DNA of 64,000 nt from Mycobacterium kubicae (lineage in GTDB: Bacteria > Actinomycetota > Actinomycetes > Mycobacteriales > Mycobacteriaceae), in contig NZ_CP065047.1 of assembly GCF_015689175.1 (NCBI RefSeq), positions 4,712,001 through 4,776,000 of the forward strand. The letters are read 5' to 3'. Below, one piece after another: positions 27,708 to 39,198 of this stretch. The notes under the pieces were generated by a model. It worked only from the letters and a program-made list of their open reading frames with translations, searched no databases and was not told the DNA's origin. How positions within the stretch are numbered: the first letter of the stretch is position 1; every line of letters starts with the position of its first letter. The position numbers were made by a program, and so were the translations under genes.

Positions 27708-29405
27708 TTAGGACGAGGCACGCAGCCGGGCCAGCAGGCGGCGCCCCAGCGGCGTCGCCTGCTGTGGCGCGGTCGCGGCCACGGCAAGCATGTCGCCGAT
27801 GTCGGTGAACTTCTTGCGGGGTCGGTGTTCCCTGCTGCCGCTGGCGATTTCGGCCGCGTCGATGGCCTGCCATCCCCCGGAGTCGACGACTTCGGGCTGT
27901 CGGGTGCCTATGAGGTGGTCGAGCGCCGACGGTTTGGCCACCGGGTCGGTCAGTTGGCCCGCGTTGAAGTCGTCGACCAGGGCGGCGACGGTTTGCAGCG
28001 AGCACGACTTGTTGGTGCCGATGAAGCCGGTCGGTCCGCGCTTGATCCAGCCCGCGACGTACGCGCCGGTGACCGGTCGCTGGGTGCTCGGATCCACAAC
28101 GCGCCCAGCGTCATTGGGCACGACGGCGGCCGCCTCGTCGAACGGCAGATCCCGAAGAGCCTTGCCGCGGTAGCCGATTGACGTCAGAACCAGGCCGGCG
28201 TCCAGTCGGTGCACGTCGTCGGTGCCGGTGACGGTGAACTCCACTGCGCTGGCCCGGTCCTGACCCAGAACGCGCCGGGGTGTGAGTTGATAGGCCAACC
28301 GGATGCGCGGACGGGTCGCGGGTGCTGACCCGTCGCCCAGCGTGCTCAAGATCTCGAGCTTTCGTTTCACCAGCGGATCGGAAGCGGTTGCCAGCGCGTC
28401 GATCACCCGCCGCCGGTCAGCGGCATCGAGCACGACATCGGATGAGCAGGTGAGTCCGATCAACTCCGGCAGGGTGAACGCGGAGTGCGCGGGTCCGCGG
28501 CGGGCCGCGATCACCACCTCTCGGACCGCCGACTTGCGGAAGGCCCGCAGCGCATGGTCGGCGATGTCGGTGCGCGCCAGGGCGTCCGGATCGGCGGTCA
28601 GTAGCCGGGCCACGTCGAGCGCGACGTTGCCGTTGCCGACGATGACGACGCGCTCGTGGCTGAGATCCACTGGCAATCCGGCGAAGTCGGGATGCCCGTT
28701 GATCCAGGCGACCAGTTCGGTCGCGGTGCCGGTGCCCGGCAGACCCATTCCGTCGATGTCGAGGCGACGGTCGTCGGGCGCACCGACGGCATACAGCACG
28801 GCGTGGTGGTGCGCCATCAATTCGGCGTGGCTGAGATGCTTGCCGACTTCGACGTTGAGGTAGAAGCGGAACCGGCGGTGTCGGCTCACCCGGTCGAACA
28901 GTCGGGTGACCCGTTTGGTGTTCTGGTGGTCGGGGGCCACCCCCGCCCGCACCAGACCGTAGGGCGTAGGCAACTTCTCAAAGACGTTGACCCGCACGCC
29001 CTGTTGCGTCAGCAATTCGTCGGCGGCATACATCGCCGCCGGACCGGAACCGACGATGGCCACCGTCAGCGGTTGGCGACGCGCCCGCACCTGCGGCGCC
29101 GGCAGCACCGGCGCCAGTTTCGATGTCGGCGGCAGCTTCACGTCGGCGGGCCGCTCGGGATAGAACGACGCGTTGATCTCCACGAACGGCAGCTGCTTGG
29201 TGTCCAGCCGACTGTCCGGCGCGATGGCGCCCACCGGGCAGGCGCTGACACAGGCGCCGCAGTCCACGCACGCCGCCGGATCGATGTACAACATCTCCGA
29301 CGTTGCGAATCCCGGCTCGTCCGGCGAGGGGTGGATGCAATTGACGGGGCACGCGAAGACGCAGGACCCGTCGTTGCAACACGACTGCGTGATGACGTGC
29401 GGCAT
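27708..29405 (-). CDS. fprB: FprB, ferredoxin-fused NADPH-ferredoxin reductase
   Basis: The 565-residue protein joins an N-terminal bacterial ferredoxin domain (residues 1-60: CCNDGSCVFACPVNCIHP and CVDCGACVSACPVGAI, two Fe-S clusters of the 7Fe type) to an adrenodoxin reductase-like FAD/NADPH domain (VGSGPAAMYAADELLTQ, VIVGNGNVALDVARLL, and VAGWIKRGPTGFIGTNK with the conserved ATG-like site). It passes electrons between NADPH and Fe-S or P450 partners. The upstream diiron oxygenase gene ends 6 nt before its start, suggesting FprB supplies that enzyme with electrons. Confidence 0.95.
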   Translation of the reverse strand: MPHVITQSCCNDGSCVFACPVNCIHPSPDEPGFATSEMLYIDPAACVDCGACVSACPVGAIAPDSRLDTKQLPFVEINASFYPERPADVKLPPTSKLAPVLPAPQVRARRQPLTVAIVGSGPAAMYAADELLTQQGVRVNVFEKLPTPYGLVRAGVAPDHQNTKRVTRLFDRVSRHRRFRFYLNVEVGKHLSHAELMAHHHAVLYAVGAPDDRRLDIDGMGLPGTGTATELVAWINGHPDFAGLPVDLSHERVVIVGNGNVALDVARLLTADPDALARTDIADHALRAFRKSAVREVVIAARRGPAHSAFTLPELIGLTCSSDVVLDAADRRRVIDALATASDPLVKRKLEILSTLGDGSAPATRPRIRLAYQLTPRRVLGQDRASAVEFTVTGTDDVHRLDAGLVLTSIGYRGKALRDLPFDEAAAVVPNDAGRVVDPSTQRPVTGAYVAGWIKRGPTGFIGTNKSCSLQTVAALVDDFNAGQLTDPVAKPSALDHLIGTRQPEVVDSGGWQAIDAAEIASGSREHRPRKKFTDIGDMLAVAATAPQQATPLGRRLLARLRASS

Positions 29406-29411
29406 AAACGA

Positions 29412-31737
<2,326 letters not shown>

Positions 31738-31848
31738 CGAAGCCGGGGCCAGCCCCCGCGTGTCAGCGGGGTTAACGGCGATTGTCGGTCTAGAGTGCGC
31801 ACTTATCGGCTCCAGTGGTGACCTGCACGGAGCCTGCGAGGAGAAGCC

Positions 31849-32601
31849 ATGCGGGAGCTCAAGGTGGTTGGCCTCGACGCCAACAGCAAATACCTCATCT
31901 GCGAGGACGCTGACACCGCTGAGCAGTTCAAAGTGCCCGCAAACGACCGATTGCGGTCCATTGTGAGTGGGGACAAGCCGATGCCCGAACAGCCGCCGCT
32001 GGACATTCAGGTCACCAACATGCTGAGCCCGAAAGAGATTCAGGCCCGCATCCGCGCCGGGGCGTCGGTGGAGCAGGTGGCCGCCGCGTCCGGCACCGAC
32101 ATCGCCCGGGTTGAGCGGTTCGCCCATCCGGTGCTGCTGGAACGCTCGCGCGCCGCCGAGCTGGCGTCGGCGTCCCACCCGGTCCTGGCCGACGGCCCCG
32201 CGGTGCTCACCCTGCTGGAGACGGTCACCACCGCCCTGGTCGCCCGCGGCCTCAACCCCGACCGCCTCAACTGGGACGCATGGCGCAACGAAGACGGCCG
32301 CTGGACAGTCCAGCTCGGGTGGCAGGCCGGCCGTTCGGACAACGTCGCCCATTTCCGTTTCACGCCCGGTGCGCACGGCGGCACCACCACCGCGATCGAC
32401 GACGCCGCCAGCGAGTTGATCGACCCGGAGTTCAAATCTCCGCTGCGGCCGCTGGCGCCGGTGGCCCACATCGCCTTCGACGAGCCGGCCCAACCGGCGC
32501 CCGCCCAGCCCGAACCAGCCGCCAGCAGTCGCCGGGGCAAGCCGGCCATTCCGGCCTGGGAAGACGTGCTGCTCGGGGTCCGTTCCGGCGGCCAGCGCTA
32601 G
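31849..32601 (+). CDS. sepH: SepH, FtsZ-regulating cell division protein
   Basis: The 250-residue protein starts at ATG 31849 behind GAGGAGAAG. It has an N-terminal DUF3071 domain (MRELKVVGLDANSKYLICED to about residue 180) including a helix-turn-helix-like part (SPKEIQARIRAGASVEQVAAASGTDIARVERFAHPVLLERSRA), then a Pro/Ala-rich tail. SepH of Streptomyces and mycobacteria binds FtsZ and promotes its assembly. Its TAG and the stop of the convergent membrane protein gene share the tetranucleotide CTAG (32598-32601). Confidence 0.92.
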   Translation: MRELKVVGLDANSKYLICEDADTAEQFKVPANDRLRSIVSGDKPMPEQPPLDIQVTNMLSPKEIQARIRAGASVEQVAAASGTDIARVERFAHPVLLERSRAAELASASHPVLADGPAVLTLLETVTTALVARGLNPDRLNWDAWRNEDGRWTVQLGWQAGRSDNVAHFRFTPGAHGGTTTAIDDAASELIDPEFKSPLRPLAPVAHIAFDEPAQPAPAQPEPAASSRRGKPAIPAWEDVLLGVRSGGQR

Positions 32602-32876
32602 CCGCCGCCAACCGCGGTCAGGCCGAGCACTGTCACCCACCCACCGGCCACCCCGACGGCCGCGCCCAGAACGAACCAGCGCAGCACCGGGGTGTAGCGC
32701 CACCCCCACAGCGTCGGCGCCAGCCCGCCGGCCGCCAGGATATTGAGACCGATCGCCAGCAGCGGATGCACGCGGATCAGGCCCAGGCTCAACACCACGA
32801 CGCTGGCACCGGTGATGGCGGCGACGAAACCGGCCACCGCCAAACCCGTTCCCCAGGGGACGGACTCGTCATTCAC
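32598..32876 (-). CDS. Small membrane protein (Rv0882-like)
   Basis: The 92-residue protein has three hydrophobic segments (GTGLAVAGFVAAITGASVVVLSLGL, LLAIGLNILAAGGLAPTLW, WFVLGAAVGVAGGWVTVLGLTAV). It is last in an operon with the methyltransferase and MarR genes; its ATG overlaps the methyltransferase stop by 4 nt. It is sometimes annotated as DUF2537. Function unknown. Confidence 0.82.
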   Translation of the reverse strand: MNDESVPWGTGLAVAGFVAAITGASVVVLSLGLIRVHPLLAIGLNILAAGGLAPTLWGWRYTPVLRWFVLGAAVGVAGGWVTVLGLTAVGGG

Positions 32877-33712
32877 GGCCCGAGCCTAGCCCGCTCGTAG
32901 AAGGCCAGAGCCGCTGCCGTCGCGACGTTGAGCGAGTCGGTGCCCCGCGACATCGGGATGCGGACCCGCATGTCGGCGCTGCGCAGAGCCGCCGGGGTCA
33001 GGCCGGGACCTTCCGCGCCGACCAGCAAGCCGACCCGTTCTTGGTGCACCGCGGCCATCGCCTCGGGCAGCGGCAGCGCGTCGGCGCGGGGCGTCAGCGC
33101 CAATAGGCGGATGCCGGCCCGTTGCAGCGTCGCCAGGTCGGCGGGCCAATCGGTGGCCCGGGCATAGGGCACCAGGAGCGCATGCCCCATCGAGACCCGC
33201 ACGGCGCGACGGTAGAGGGGGTCAGCGCAGCCGCTGCCGAAGAGCACCGCGTCCACGGCCAGACCCGCCGCATTGCGGAAGATCGAGCCCAGGTTCTCGT
33301 GGTCGTTGACGCCTTCGAGCACCGCGATGGTCCTCGCGTTTTCGACGACTTCGGCGATGGATTGCTCTGGCACGCGCCTGGCGGCGGCCAGCACACCGCG
33401 GTTGAGGTGAAACCCGACGACCTGAGCCATGACCTCGGCCGAGGCGCGATAGTAGGGCGCCGCACACCCAGGCAGGTCGTCTTTGAGCTCTTGCAACCGG
33501 CGATCGGTGCCGAGCAGTGCGTGCGGGGCGAAACGAGACGCGAGCATCCGCTGCACCACCAGCACACCCTCGGCGATCACCAGACCTTTGCCGGTCGGCA
33601 GGTCGGGGCGGCGGTCAACGCTGTTGAGGTCACGAAAGTCGTCGACGCGGGGATCGTCGGGATCGGTGACATCCTGCACATCGACGTCCGGAACGGAGTC
33701 AGGTGCGGTCAC
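32873..33712 (-). CDS. TrmH/SpoU-family RNA 2'-O-methyltransferase
   Basis: The 279-residue SPOUT methyltransferase has an N-terminal L30e-like substrate domain ([15 protein letters not shown]) and the three SpoU motifs: motif 1 [21 protein letters not shown], motif 2 [13 protein letters not shown] and motif 3 [23 protein letters not shown]. It would methylate a ribose in rRNA or tRNA using S-adenosylmethionine; the target is not known. It overlaps its neighbours by 4 nt on both sides. Confidence 0.9.
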   Translation of the reverse strand: MTAPDSVPDVDVQDVTDPDDPRVDDFRDLNSVDRRPDLPTGKGLVIAEGVLVVQRMLASRFAPHALLGTDRRLQELKDDLPGCAAPYYRASAEVMAQVVGFHLNRGVLAAARRVPEQSIAEVVENARTIAVLEGVNDHENLGSIFRNAAGLAVDAVLFGSGCADPLYRRAVRVSMGHALLVPYARATDWPADLATLQRAGIRLLALTPRADALPLPEAMAAVHQERVGLLVGAEGPGLTPAALRSADMRVRIPMSRGTDSLNVATAAALAFYERARLGP

Positions 33713-34140
33713 GGGCTTTCGTCGACCAACGCCGACATCAGGTCGGCGGCGGTGCGCAGGGTGTCTCGCTGCTCGCTGTTCAATGTCGCCAGCCGCTCAG
33801 CCAGCCACTCCTGACGAGCGCGGCGGGCCGCCTTGACCAATTCGGCACCGCGCTCGGAGACCGACACCAGCACCTGCCGGCCATCGACGGGGTGCGGAGT
33901 GCGATCCACGAAGCCCTCGTCGGCCAGAGAGGCGATGACCCGCGTCATCGACGGCGGGCGAACCCGTTCGCGAATCGCCAAGGCACCCGGCGTCATCGCG
34001 CCTTCGTTGGCCAACGTCGTCAGCGCCGACAGCTGGGAGAGCGACACCGGCGCGGACGGGTTTCGGAACCTCAACTGCCGGGCCAACCGCATGACTGCCA
34101 GTGACAAGTCAGCGGCCAGTCGCGCATCGCTGTCCGGCAC
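33709..34140 (-). CDS. MarR-family transcriptional regulator (Rv0880-like)
   Basis: The 143-residue winged-helix protein has [65 protein letters not shown], the typical recognition helix and wing of MarR proteins. It heads a three-gene operon with the methyltransferase and a membrane protein and probably controls its own promoter. The 226-nt gap upstream to the divergent gene contains no palindrome that I could assign with confidence. Confidence 0.9.
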   Translation of the reverse strand: MPDSDARLAADLSLAVMRLARQLRFRNPSAPVSLSQLSALTTLANEGAMTPGALAIRERVRPPSMTRVIASLADEGFVDRTPHPVDGRQVLVSVSERGAELVKAARRARQEWLAERLATLNSEQRDTLRTAADLMSALVDESP

Positions 34141-34366
34141 AGCGCGAGGTTACATCGGAACGTTAGCGCGGGTCATTAGAAACGCGAAGGAAAGTCGCTT
34201 GACGTCACGGCTGCCTCGTTGGTCACATCCGTCGCTGCGGGAGTCGACCCGCTTTTTGCCCACCTCCGAGCGACAACCCGCGCCTTCGTCGGGTGCCACC
34301 GCGGTTTGTCGCTGTGAGGCGGGCAAGTCGACCACCACTTCGGGGCGGAGGCTAGGTTAAAACGCA

Positions 34367-34642
34367 ATGAGCACCGAACCTGTCCGCGGCCCCGAGCCGC
34401 CGCCGTTGCCGCCCGTGCTACTCGAGGTGTGGCCGGTGATTGTGGTGGGCGCGCTGGGGTGGCTGGCCGCGGCGGCAGTGGCTTTCTTGGTGCCGAGCCT
34501 GCACACCTGGCGCCCGCTCGCCGTGGCCGGACTGGGGGTGTCCGCGCTGGGCACCAGCATCTTCATGTGGCAGCTGGCAGCGGCCCGTCGTGGGTCGCGC
34601 GGCGCGCAGTCCGGCCTCGAAGCTTATCTAGACCGCAAATAA
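34367..34642 (+). CDS. Small membrane protein (Rv0879c-like)
   Basis: The 91-residue protein has a Pro-rich start (MSTEPVRGPEPPPLPPVLL) and two hydrophobic segments (VWPVIVVGALGWLAAAAVAFLV and PLAVAGLGVSALGTSIFMWQLAA), then a short charged tail (DRK). It matches the DUF2530-type proteins of actinobacteria in size and layout. It is followed after 23 nt by an SRPBCC gene in the same direction. Function unknown. Confidence 0.8.
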   Translation: MSTEPVRGPEPPPLPPVLLEVWPVIVVGALGWLAAAAVAFLVPSLHTWRPLAVAGLGVSALGTSIFMWQLAAARRGSRGAQSGLEAYLDRK

Positions 34643-34665
34643 CCGACGCCTATTCGGGAGGACCG

Positions 34666-35121
34666 ATGGTAGCCCCACTGCTGCAAGCCCAAATCGACAT
34701 CAATGCCCCCGCGGCGAAGGTGTGGGCGCTGATATCGGATTTCCGGCGGATGCCCCAGTGGAGTCCGCAATGTCGTTTGATGAAGCCCCTGGGCCCGGTG
34801 CGTCAAGGCACCCGCACGCTGAACCTCAATCGGCGCAACCGCCTGGTCTGGCCGACCACGTCCACGATCGTCGAGGTTATCCCGGAGAAGAAGCTGGCGT
34901 TTCGCGTCAACACCAACGGCACCATCTGGACCTATGAGCTGGAAGAGAACGGTCAGACCACCCGGGTGACCGAGACCCGGCACGCCGAAAACGGCGTCAA
35001 AGCCTTGTCGAACATGACGGTCAACGCGCTGTTCGGCGGAACGACGAACTTCGAAAGCGAATTGGTCGAGGGCATGAACGCCTCATTGGCCAAGATCAAA
35101 GCCGCTGCGGAAAGCGCCTAA
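34666..35121 (+). CDS. SRPBCC-family protein
   Basis: The 151-residue START-like protein runs LQAQIDINAPAAKVWALISDFRRMPQWSPQCRLM to ESELVEGMNASLAKIKAAAES. It starts at ATG 34666 with GGGAGGA at 34656-34662. The SRPBCC fold binds hydrophobic ligands. Its closest relatives are mycobacterial proteins of unknown role; I do not recall it at this place in M. tuberculosis, where a PPE gene lies. The TAA stop overlaps the convergent DUF3027 stop (CTAA). Confidence 0.85.
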   Translation: MVAPLLQAQIDINAPAAKVWALISDFRRMPQWSPQCRLMKPLGPVRQGTRTLNLNRRNRLVWPTTSTIVEVIPEKKLAFRVNTNGTIWTYELEENGQTTRVTETRHAENGVKALSNMTVNALFGGTTNFESELVEGMNASLAKIKAAAESA

Positions 35122-35930
35122 TCCGCGGTTTCGGCCGGCTTTTCCTGCACGTCGAGCACGCCGTCGTCGAACGGCTCGAACGCGGGTGATCCGCTACCGG
35201 CAGGCGCCGGCGTGTCCGAGTGCGCGCCGCACCCGTAGAACTTGTCGACGACATGGCCGTCGGCCGACAACTCGTTGCCGCACACCCCGAACATCGAACC
35301 GAGCGACCCGGCCAGGGGCAGGAAGAAACCGCAGTCGCGACAGACCCGTTTGGTCGACCGCGCCATCGGTGAGCCGGGACCGAAGTCGCCGTCATGCCAG
35401 CGTTCGGCCGCTTCGGCCCGCCCCAGTGCGCTCATCACCCACCGTCGGCCCAGTCCGACCTCCGCGGCCACCTCGTCGACCTGCGGGTCGCCGCTCGCGG
35501 TGTACCCGGGCACCAGGCGCGGATCATCCTTCGCCGGCGCCAGCAGATCTCCGGGACTCAGGTCGCCGGGCCGCACCCGCTGATCCCACGGCACCCAGTT
35601 GGGCGCCAGCAGCGCGGTGGGTCCGGGGATCAGGACGACTTCACTGATGGTGGCGTGATCGGCACCGGGGTAGCTCGCTACGACGACGGCCCACTGCCAG
35701 CCCTGATAGCCGGGCAGCCGCGCCAGGAAGCGGTGGGTGGCGGTGTTGGGATCCTCGTAACTGACGCCGAGATACTCCCCCACCGTCTCGGCGCCGCTGT
35801 GTTCGGCGACCGCCGCTCTGGCCTGGTCGGCCGCACCTGTGAGCACCGCCGCCAACTCCTCGGGCCATTCGGCCACGGTTGCCGCAGCGGAATCCTCGAT
35901 GGGTCCGGTCACGCTCTCCCCTTTCTGCAC
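35118..35930 (-). CDS. DUF3027 protein (Rv0877-like)
   Basis: The 270-residue soluble protein has VGEYLGVSYEDPNTATHRFLARLPGYQGWQWAVVVA, GDLSPGDLLAPAKDDPRLVPGY, and a C-terminal Cys-containing segment VCRDCGFFLPLAGSLGSMFGVCGNELSADGHVVD that could hold a zinc site. This is the DUF3027 family, conserved in actinobacteria with no known activity. It is divergent from the MFS gene Rv0876c-like, 84 nt apart. Confidence 0.88.
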   Translation of the reverse strand: MQKGESVTGPIEDSAAATVAEWPEELAAVLTGAADQARAAVAEHSGAETVGEYLGVSYEDPNTATHRFLARLPGYQGWQWAVVVASYPGADHATISEVVLIPGPTALLAPNWVPWDQRVRPGDLSPGDLLAPAKDDPRLVPGYTASGDPQVDEVAAEVGLGRRWVMSALGRAEAAERWHDGDFGPGSPMARSTKRVCRDCGFFLPLAGSLGSMFGVCGNELSADGHVVDKFYGCGAHSDTPAPAGSGSPAFEPFDDGVLDVQEKPAETAD

Positions 35931-36014
35931 TGCGTATCAATACTGCCGGAAGACACGGTGCGCCAGCACAGCCGGTTGGCTCCACGCGGCGTCGGCATAG
36001 GCCAGAATTGAACC

Positions 36015-37679
36015 GTGTCTGGACGGCGGCGTGATCATCCGGGGCGCACGGTGCCACCCGAGGGCCAGCGCGACCATCCGGGTATGGCGAACTATCCCGC
36101 CGACGACTCCGATTACCGCCGGTCGCGCCGCCCGCCGCCGATGCCCAGCGCCAACCGATATCTTCCCCCGCTCGGCGAGCAACACCAACGCGGCCGTAGC
36201 GGTCCGCCGCCACCGCCCCGGGGCGCCAGCAACGGCGAACGGATCACCGTCACCCGGGCCGCGGCCATGCGCAGCCGCGAGATGGGTTCGCGGATGTACT
36301 CGATGGTGCAGCGGGCCGCCACCGCCGACGGCGCGGACAAGTCCGGCCTGACGGCGCTGACCTGGCCGGTCGTGGCGAACTTCGCCGTCGACTCCGCGAT
36401 GGCCGTCGCGCTGGCCAACACCCTGTTCTTCGCGGCGGCCAGCGGGGAGAGCAAGTCCAAAGTCGCTCTCTACCTGCTGATTACCATCGCGCCGTTCGCC
36501 GTCATCGCCCCGCTGATCGGCCCGGCGCTGGACAAGCTGCAACACGGTCGCCGGGTCGCTCTGGCATTGTCCTTCGCGCTGCGCACCGTGTTGGCGCTAG
36601 TGCTGATCATGAACTACGACGGTGCCTCCGGCAGCTTCCCGTCCTGGGTCCTGTACCCGTGCGCGCTGGCCATGATGGTGTTCTCCAAATCGTTCAGCGT
36701 GCTGCGCAGCGCGGTGACACCCAGGGTCATGCCGCCCACCATCGACCTGGTGCGGGTCAACTCCCGGCTGACCATGTTCGGTCTGCTCGGGGGCACCATC
36801 GCCGGGGGCGCGGTCGCGGCCGGTGTCGAATTCGGCTGCACCCATCTGTTCAAGCTGCCCGGAGCGCTGTTCGTCGTCGTGGGCATCACCATCGCCGGTG
36901 CCCTGCTGTCCATGCGGATACCGCGCTGGGTCGAGGTGACCACCGGCGAGGTGCCGGCGACCTTGAGCTATCACCGAGACAGCGGACCGCTGCGCCGAAG
37001 CTGGCCCGACGAAGCCAAGAAGGTCGGGGGTACGCTGCGACAGCCGTTGGGCCGCAACATCATCACCTCGCTGTGGGGCAACTGCACCATCAAGGTGATG
37101 GTGGGCTTCCTGTTCCTGTATCCGGCGTTTGTGGCCAAGGCGCACGACGCCGACGGCTGGGTGCAACTGGCCATGCTGGGCATCATCGGTGCGGCGGCGG
37201 GTATCGGAAACTTCGCCGGCAACTTCGCCAGCGCGCGACTGCAATTGGGCAGGCCGGCCGTCCTGGTGGTGCGGTGCACCGTGGTGGTGACCGCGTCCGC
37301 ATTGGCCGCCGCGGTGGCCGGCAACCTGGTCGTGGCCGCCGTCGCCACCCTGATCACCTCCGGATCGAGCGCCATCGCCAAGGCCTCGCTGGACGCCTCC
37401 TTGCAAGACGACCTGCCGGAGGAGTCGCGCGCCTCGGCGTTCGGGCGTTCGGAGTCGACGTTGCAGCTGGCGTGGGTCCTGGGTGGCGCGGTCGGGGTGT
37501 TGGTGTACACGGAATTGTGGGTGGGTTTCACCGCCGTGAGCGCCCTGCTAATCCTCGGGTTGGCCCAGACCATCGTCAGCTTCCGGGGTAACTCGTTGAT
37601 CCCGGGCCTGGGCGGCAACCGGCCCGTCATGGTCGAGCAGGAGGGCACGCGCCGCACCGCTGCGGTGGTGCCCGAGTGA
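36015..37679 (+). CDS. MFS transporter (Rv0876c-like)
   Basis: The 554-residue protein starts at GTG 36015. The first ~115 residues are hydrophilic and rich in Arg and Pro, presumably cytoplasmic, then about twelve membrane helices follow, from WPVVANFAVDSAMAVALANTLFFAA to AVSALLILGLAQTIVSF. The long cytoplasmic head is unusual for an MFS protein but is shared with the M. tuberculosis orthologue. Substrate unknown. Its TGA overlaps the GTG of the next gene by 4 nt. Confidence 0.9.
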   Translation: MSGRRRDHPGRTVPPEGQRDHPGMANYPADDSDYRRSRRPPPMPSANRYLPPLGEQHQRGRSGPPPPPRGASNGERITVTRAAAMRSREMGSRMYSMVQRAATADGADKSGLTALTWPVVANFAVDSAMAVALANTLFFAAASGESKSKVALYLLITIAPFAVIAPLIGPALDKLQHGRRVALALSFALRTVLALVLIMNYDGASGSFPSWVLYPCALAMMVFSKSFSVLRSAVTPRVMPPTIDLVRVNSRLTMFGLLGGTIAGGAVAAGVEFGCTHLFKLPGALFVVVGITIAGALLSMRIPRWVEVTTGEVPATLSYHRDSGPLRRSWPDEAKKVGGTLRQPLGRNIITSLWGNCTIKVMVGFLFLYPAFVAKAHDADGWVQLAMLGIIGAAAGIGNFAGNFASARLQLGRPAVLVVRCTVVVTASALAAAVAGNLVVAAVATLITSGSSAIAKASLDASLQDDLPEESRASAFGRSESTLQLAWVLGGAVGVLVYTELWVGFTAVSALLILGLAQTIVSFRGNSLIPGLGGNRPVMVEQEGTRRTAAVVPE

Positions 37680-38176
37680 ACCGGGCGAAGAAGCCGGTTG
37701 TCACCTGGCTGGTGGTGGCCGTGGTGGTGGTGCTGGCGATCGGGACCGGGGTCGGCACCTGGATGCTGGTCCGTCAACCCGGTCCGCGCCCGCCGGTCAT
37801 CAGCGCCTACTCGCACGGGCATCTGGCGCGGGTGGGGCCCTACCTGTACTGCAACGCGCTGAACCTCAACGACTGCCAGGAGCCGCAGGCCCAGGGCGAG
37901 TTGCCGGTCAGCGAGCGTTACCCGGTGCAATTGTCTGTGCCCGAAGCCATCTCGCGCGCACCCTGGCGGCTGCTGCAGGTCTACGAGGATCCCGCAAACA
38001 CCACCGCGACCCTGTTCCGGCCGGACACCCGCCTGGCGGTGACGATCCCGACGGTCGATCCGCACCGCGGCAAGATGACCGGCCTGGTGGTGCAGTTGCT
38101 GACCTTGGTGGTGGACCCCTCCGGTGACCTACGCGACGTCCCGCACGCGGAATGGTCCCTGCGCCTCACCTATTGA
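37676..38176 (+). CDS. Exported/membrane-anchored DUF2771-type protein (Rv0875c-like)
   Basis: The 166-residue protein has one N-terminal helix (VTWLVVAVVVVLAIGTGVGTWMLV) after a short basic start, so it is exported or anchored facing outward. The outer domain has PRPPVISAYSHGHLARVGPYLYCNALNLNDCQ with two Cys that could form a disulfide, then a beta-rich part. It starts at GTG 37676, overlapping the MFS stop, so the two are translationally coupled and may work together. Function unknown. Confidence 0.83.
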   Translation: MNRAKKPVVTWLVVAVVVVLAIGTGVGTWMLVRQPGPRPPVISAYSHGHLARVGPYLYCNALNLNDCQEPQAQGELPVSERYPVQLSVPEAISRAPWRLLQVYEDPANTTATLFRPDTRLAVTIPTVDPHRGKMTGLVVQLLTLVVDPSGDLRDVPHAEWSLRLTY

Positions 38177-38183
38177 GGTCGTC

Positions 38184-39188
38184 CTAGGCGCCGTGACCGG
38201 CTGGGACACGCTCGCCTTCGACCGGCGGGCCCGGCGCAGTGCCCTCACCGAACGGCCTGCCGCCCAGCTCTTCTCGTCCGTGTGGGGTCAACCAGCCGGA
38301 CAGATCCGGCCCCTTGGGCACGATGCGGGTCGGGTTGATGTCGGCCTGCACGATGTAGTAGTGCTGCTTGATCTGCACGAAATCGATGGTGTCGCCGAAG
38401 CCGGGAGTCTGGAACAGATCGCGGGCGTAACCCCACAGCACCGGCATCTCGCTGAGCTTGGAGCGGTTGCATTTGAAATGGCCGTTATACACCGGATCGA
38501 AGCGGGCCAACGTGGTGAACAGCCGCACATCGGCTTCGGTGATGGTGTCGCCCACCAGGTATCGCTGCTGGGCCAAGCGGTCGCTCACCCAATCCAACGC
38601 GGTGAACAACCGGTCGTAGGCGGCGTCGTAGGCCTCCTGGGAGCCGGCGAAGCCGCAGCGGTAAACCCCGTTGTTGATCTCGGTGTAGATCTTGGTGCTC
38701 ACCTCGTCGATCTCGTCGCGCAGCCGCTCGGGGTAGAGCTGCGGAGCGCCGTCGCGATGGTATGCGGTCCACTCGGTGGAGAAGTCCAGGGTGATCTGCG
38801 GGAAGTCGTTGGTGACCACGGCACCGGTGGGTACGTCGACGATGGCCGGGACGGTGATGCCCTTGTCGTAGTCGGGGAACCGCTTGAAGAAGGCATCCTG
38901 CAGTCGCGGGATTTTCAGCACCGGGTCCACGCCACCGGGGTCCAGGTCGAAGGTCCAACTGCGCTCGTCATGGGTGGGTCCGCAAAACCCAATGGAGAGA
39001 ACGGGTTCCAGCCCAAGCAGCCGGCGCACGATGATGGTGCGGTTCGCCCAGGGACACGCGCGGGCGACGATGAGCCGGTAGCGGCCCGGTTCCACCGGGT
39101 AGCCGTCGCGTCCGTCAGCGGTGATGCGGGTGGTGATGTAATTGGTGTCGCGGTTGAATTCGCCGGTTCCGGCAACGTAGGACCCCAT
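38184..39188 (-). CDS. Glutathionyl/mycothiol-hydroquinone reductase-like (ECM4/YqjG/PcpF) transferase
   Basis: The 334-residue protein belongs to the Xi-class GST family that reduces S-conjugated hydroquinones. The thioredoxin-fold catalytic motif is ARACPWANR, followed by SWTFDLDPGG, then the helical domain with YTEINNGVYRCGFAGSQEAYD and GDTITEADVRLFTTLARFDPVY. Mycobacteria lack glutathione, so a mycothiol conjugate is the likely substrate (inference). The start was placed at ATG 39188 (MGSYVAGTGEF), 10 nt after the fadE10 stop in the same direction. I do not recall this gene here in M. tuberculosis. Confidence 0.87.
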   Translation of the reverse strand: MGSYVAGTGEFNRDTNYITTRITADGRDGYPVEPGRYRLIVARACPWANRTIIVRRLLGLEPVLSIGFCGPTHDERSWTFDLDPGGVDPVLKIPRLQDAFFKRFPDYDKGITVPAIVDVPTGAVVTNDFPQITLDFSTEWTAYHRDGAPQLYPERLRDEIDEVSTKIYTEINNGVYRCGFAGSQEAYDAAYDRLFTALDWVSDRLAQQRYLVGDTITEADVRLFTTLARFDPVYNGHFKCNRSKLSEMPVLWGYARDLFQTPGFGDTIDFVQIKQHYYIVQADINPTRIVPKGPDLSGWLTPHGREELGGRPFGEGTAPGPPVEGERVPAGHGA

Positions 39189-39198
39189 CAGCGCCGCC

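Noticed and set aside
34141..34366. Operator for the MarR regulator
   Set aside because: I saw only weak half sites and no convincing palindrome in the gap.
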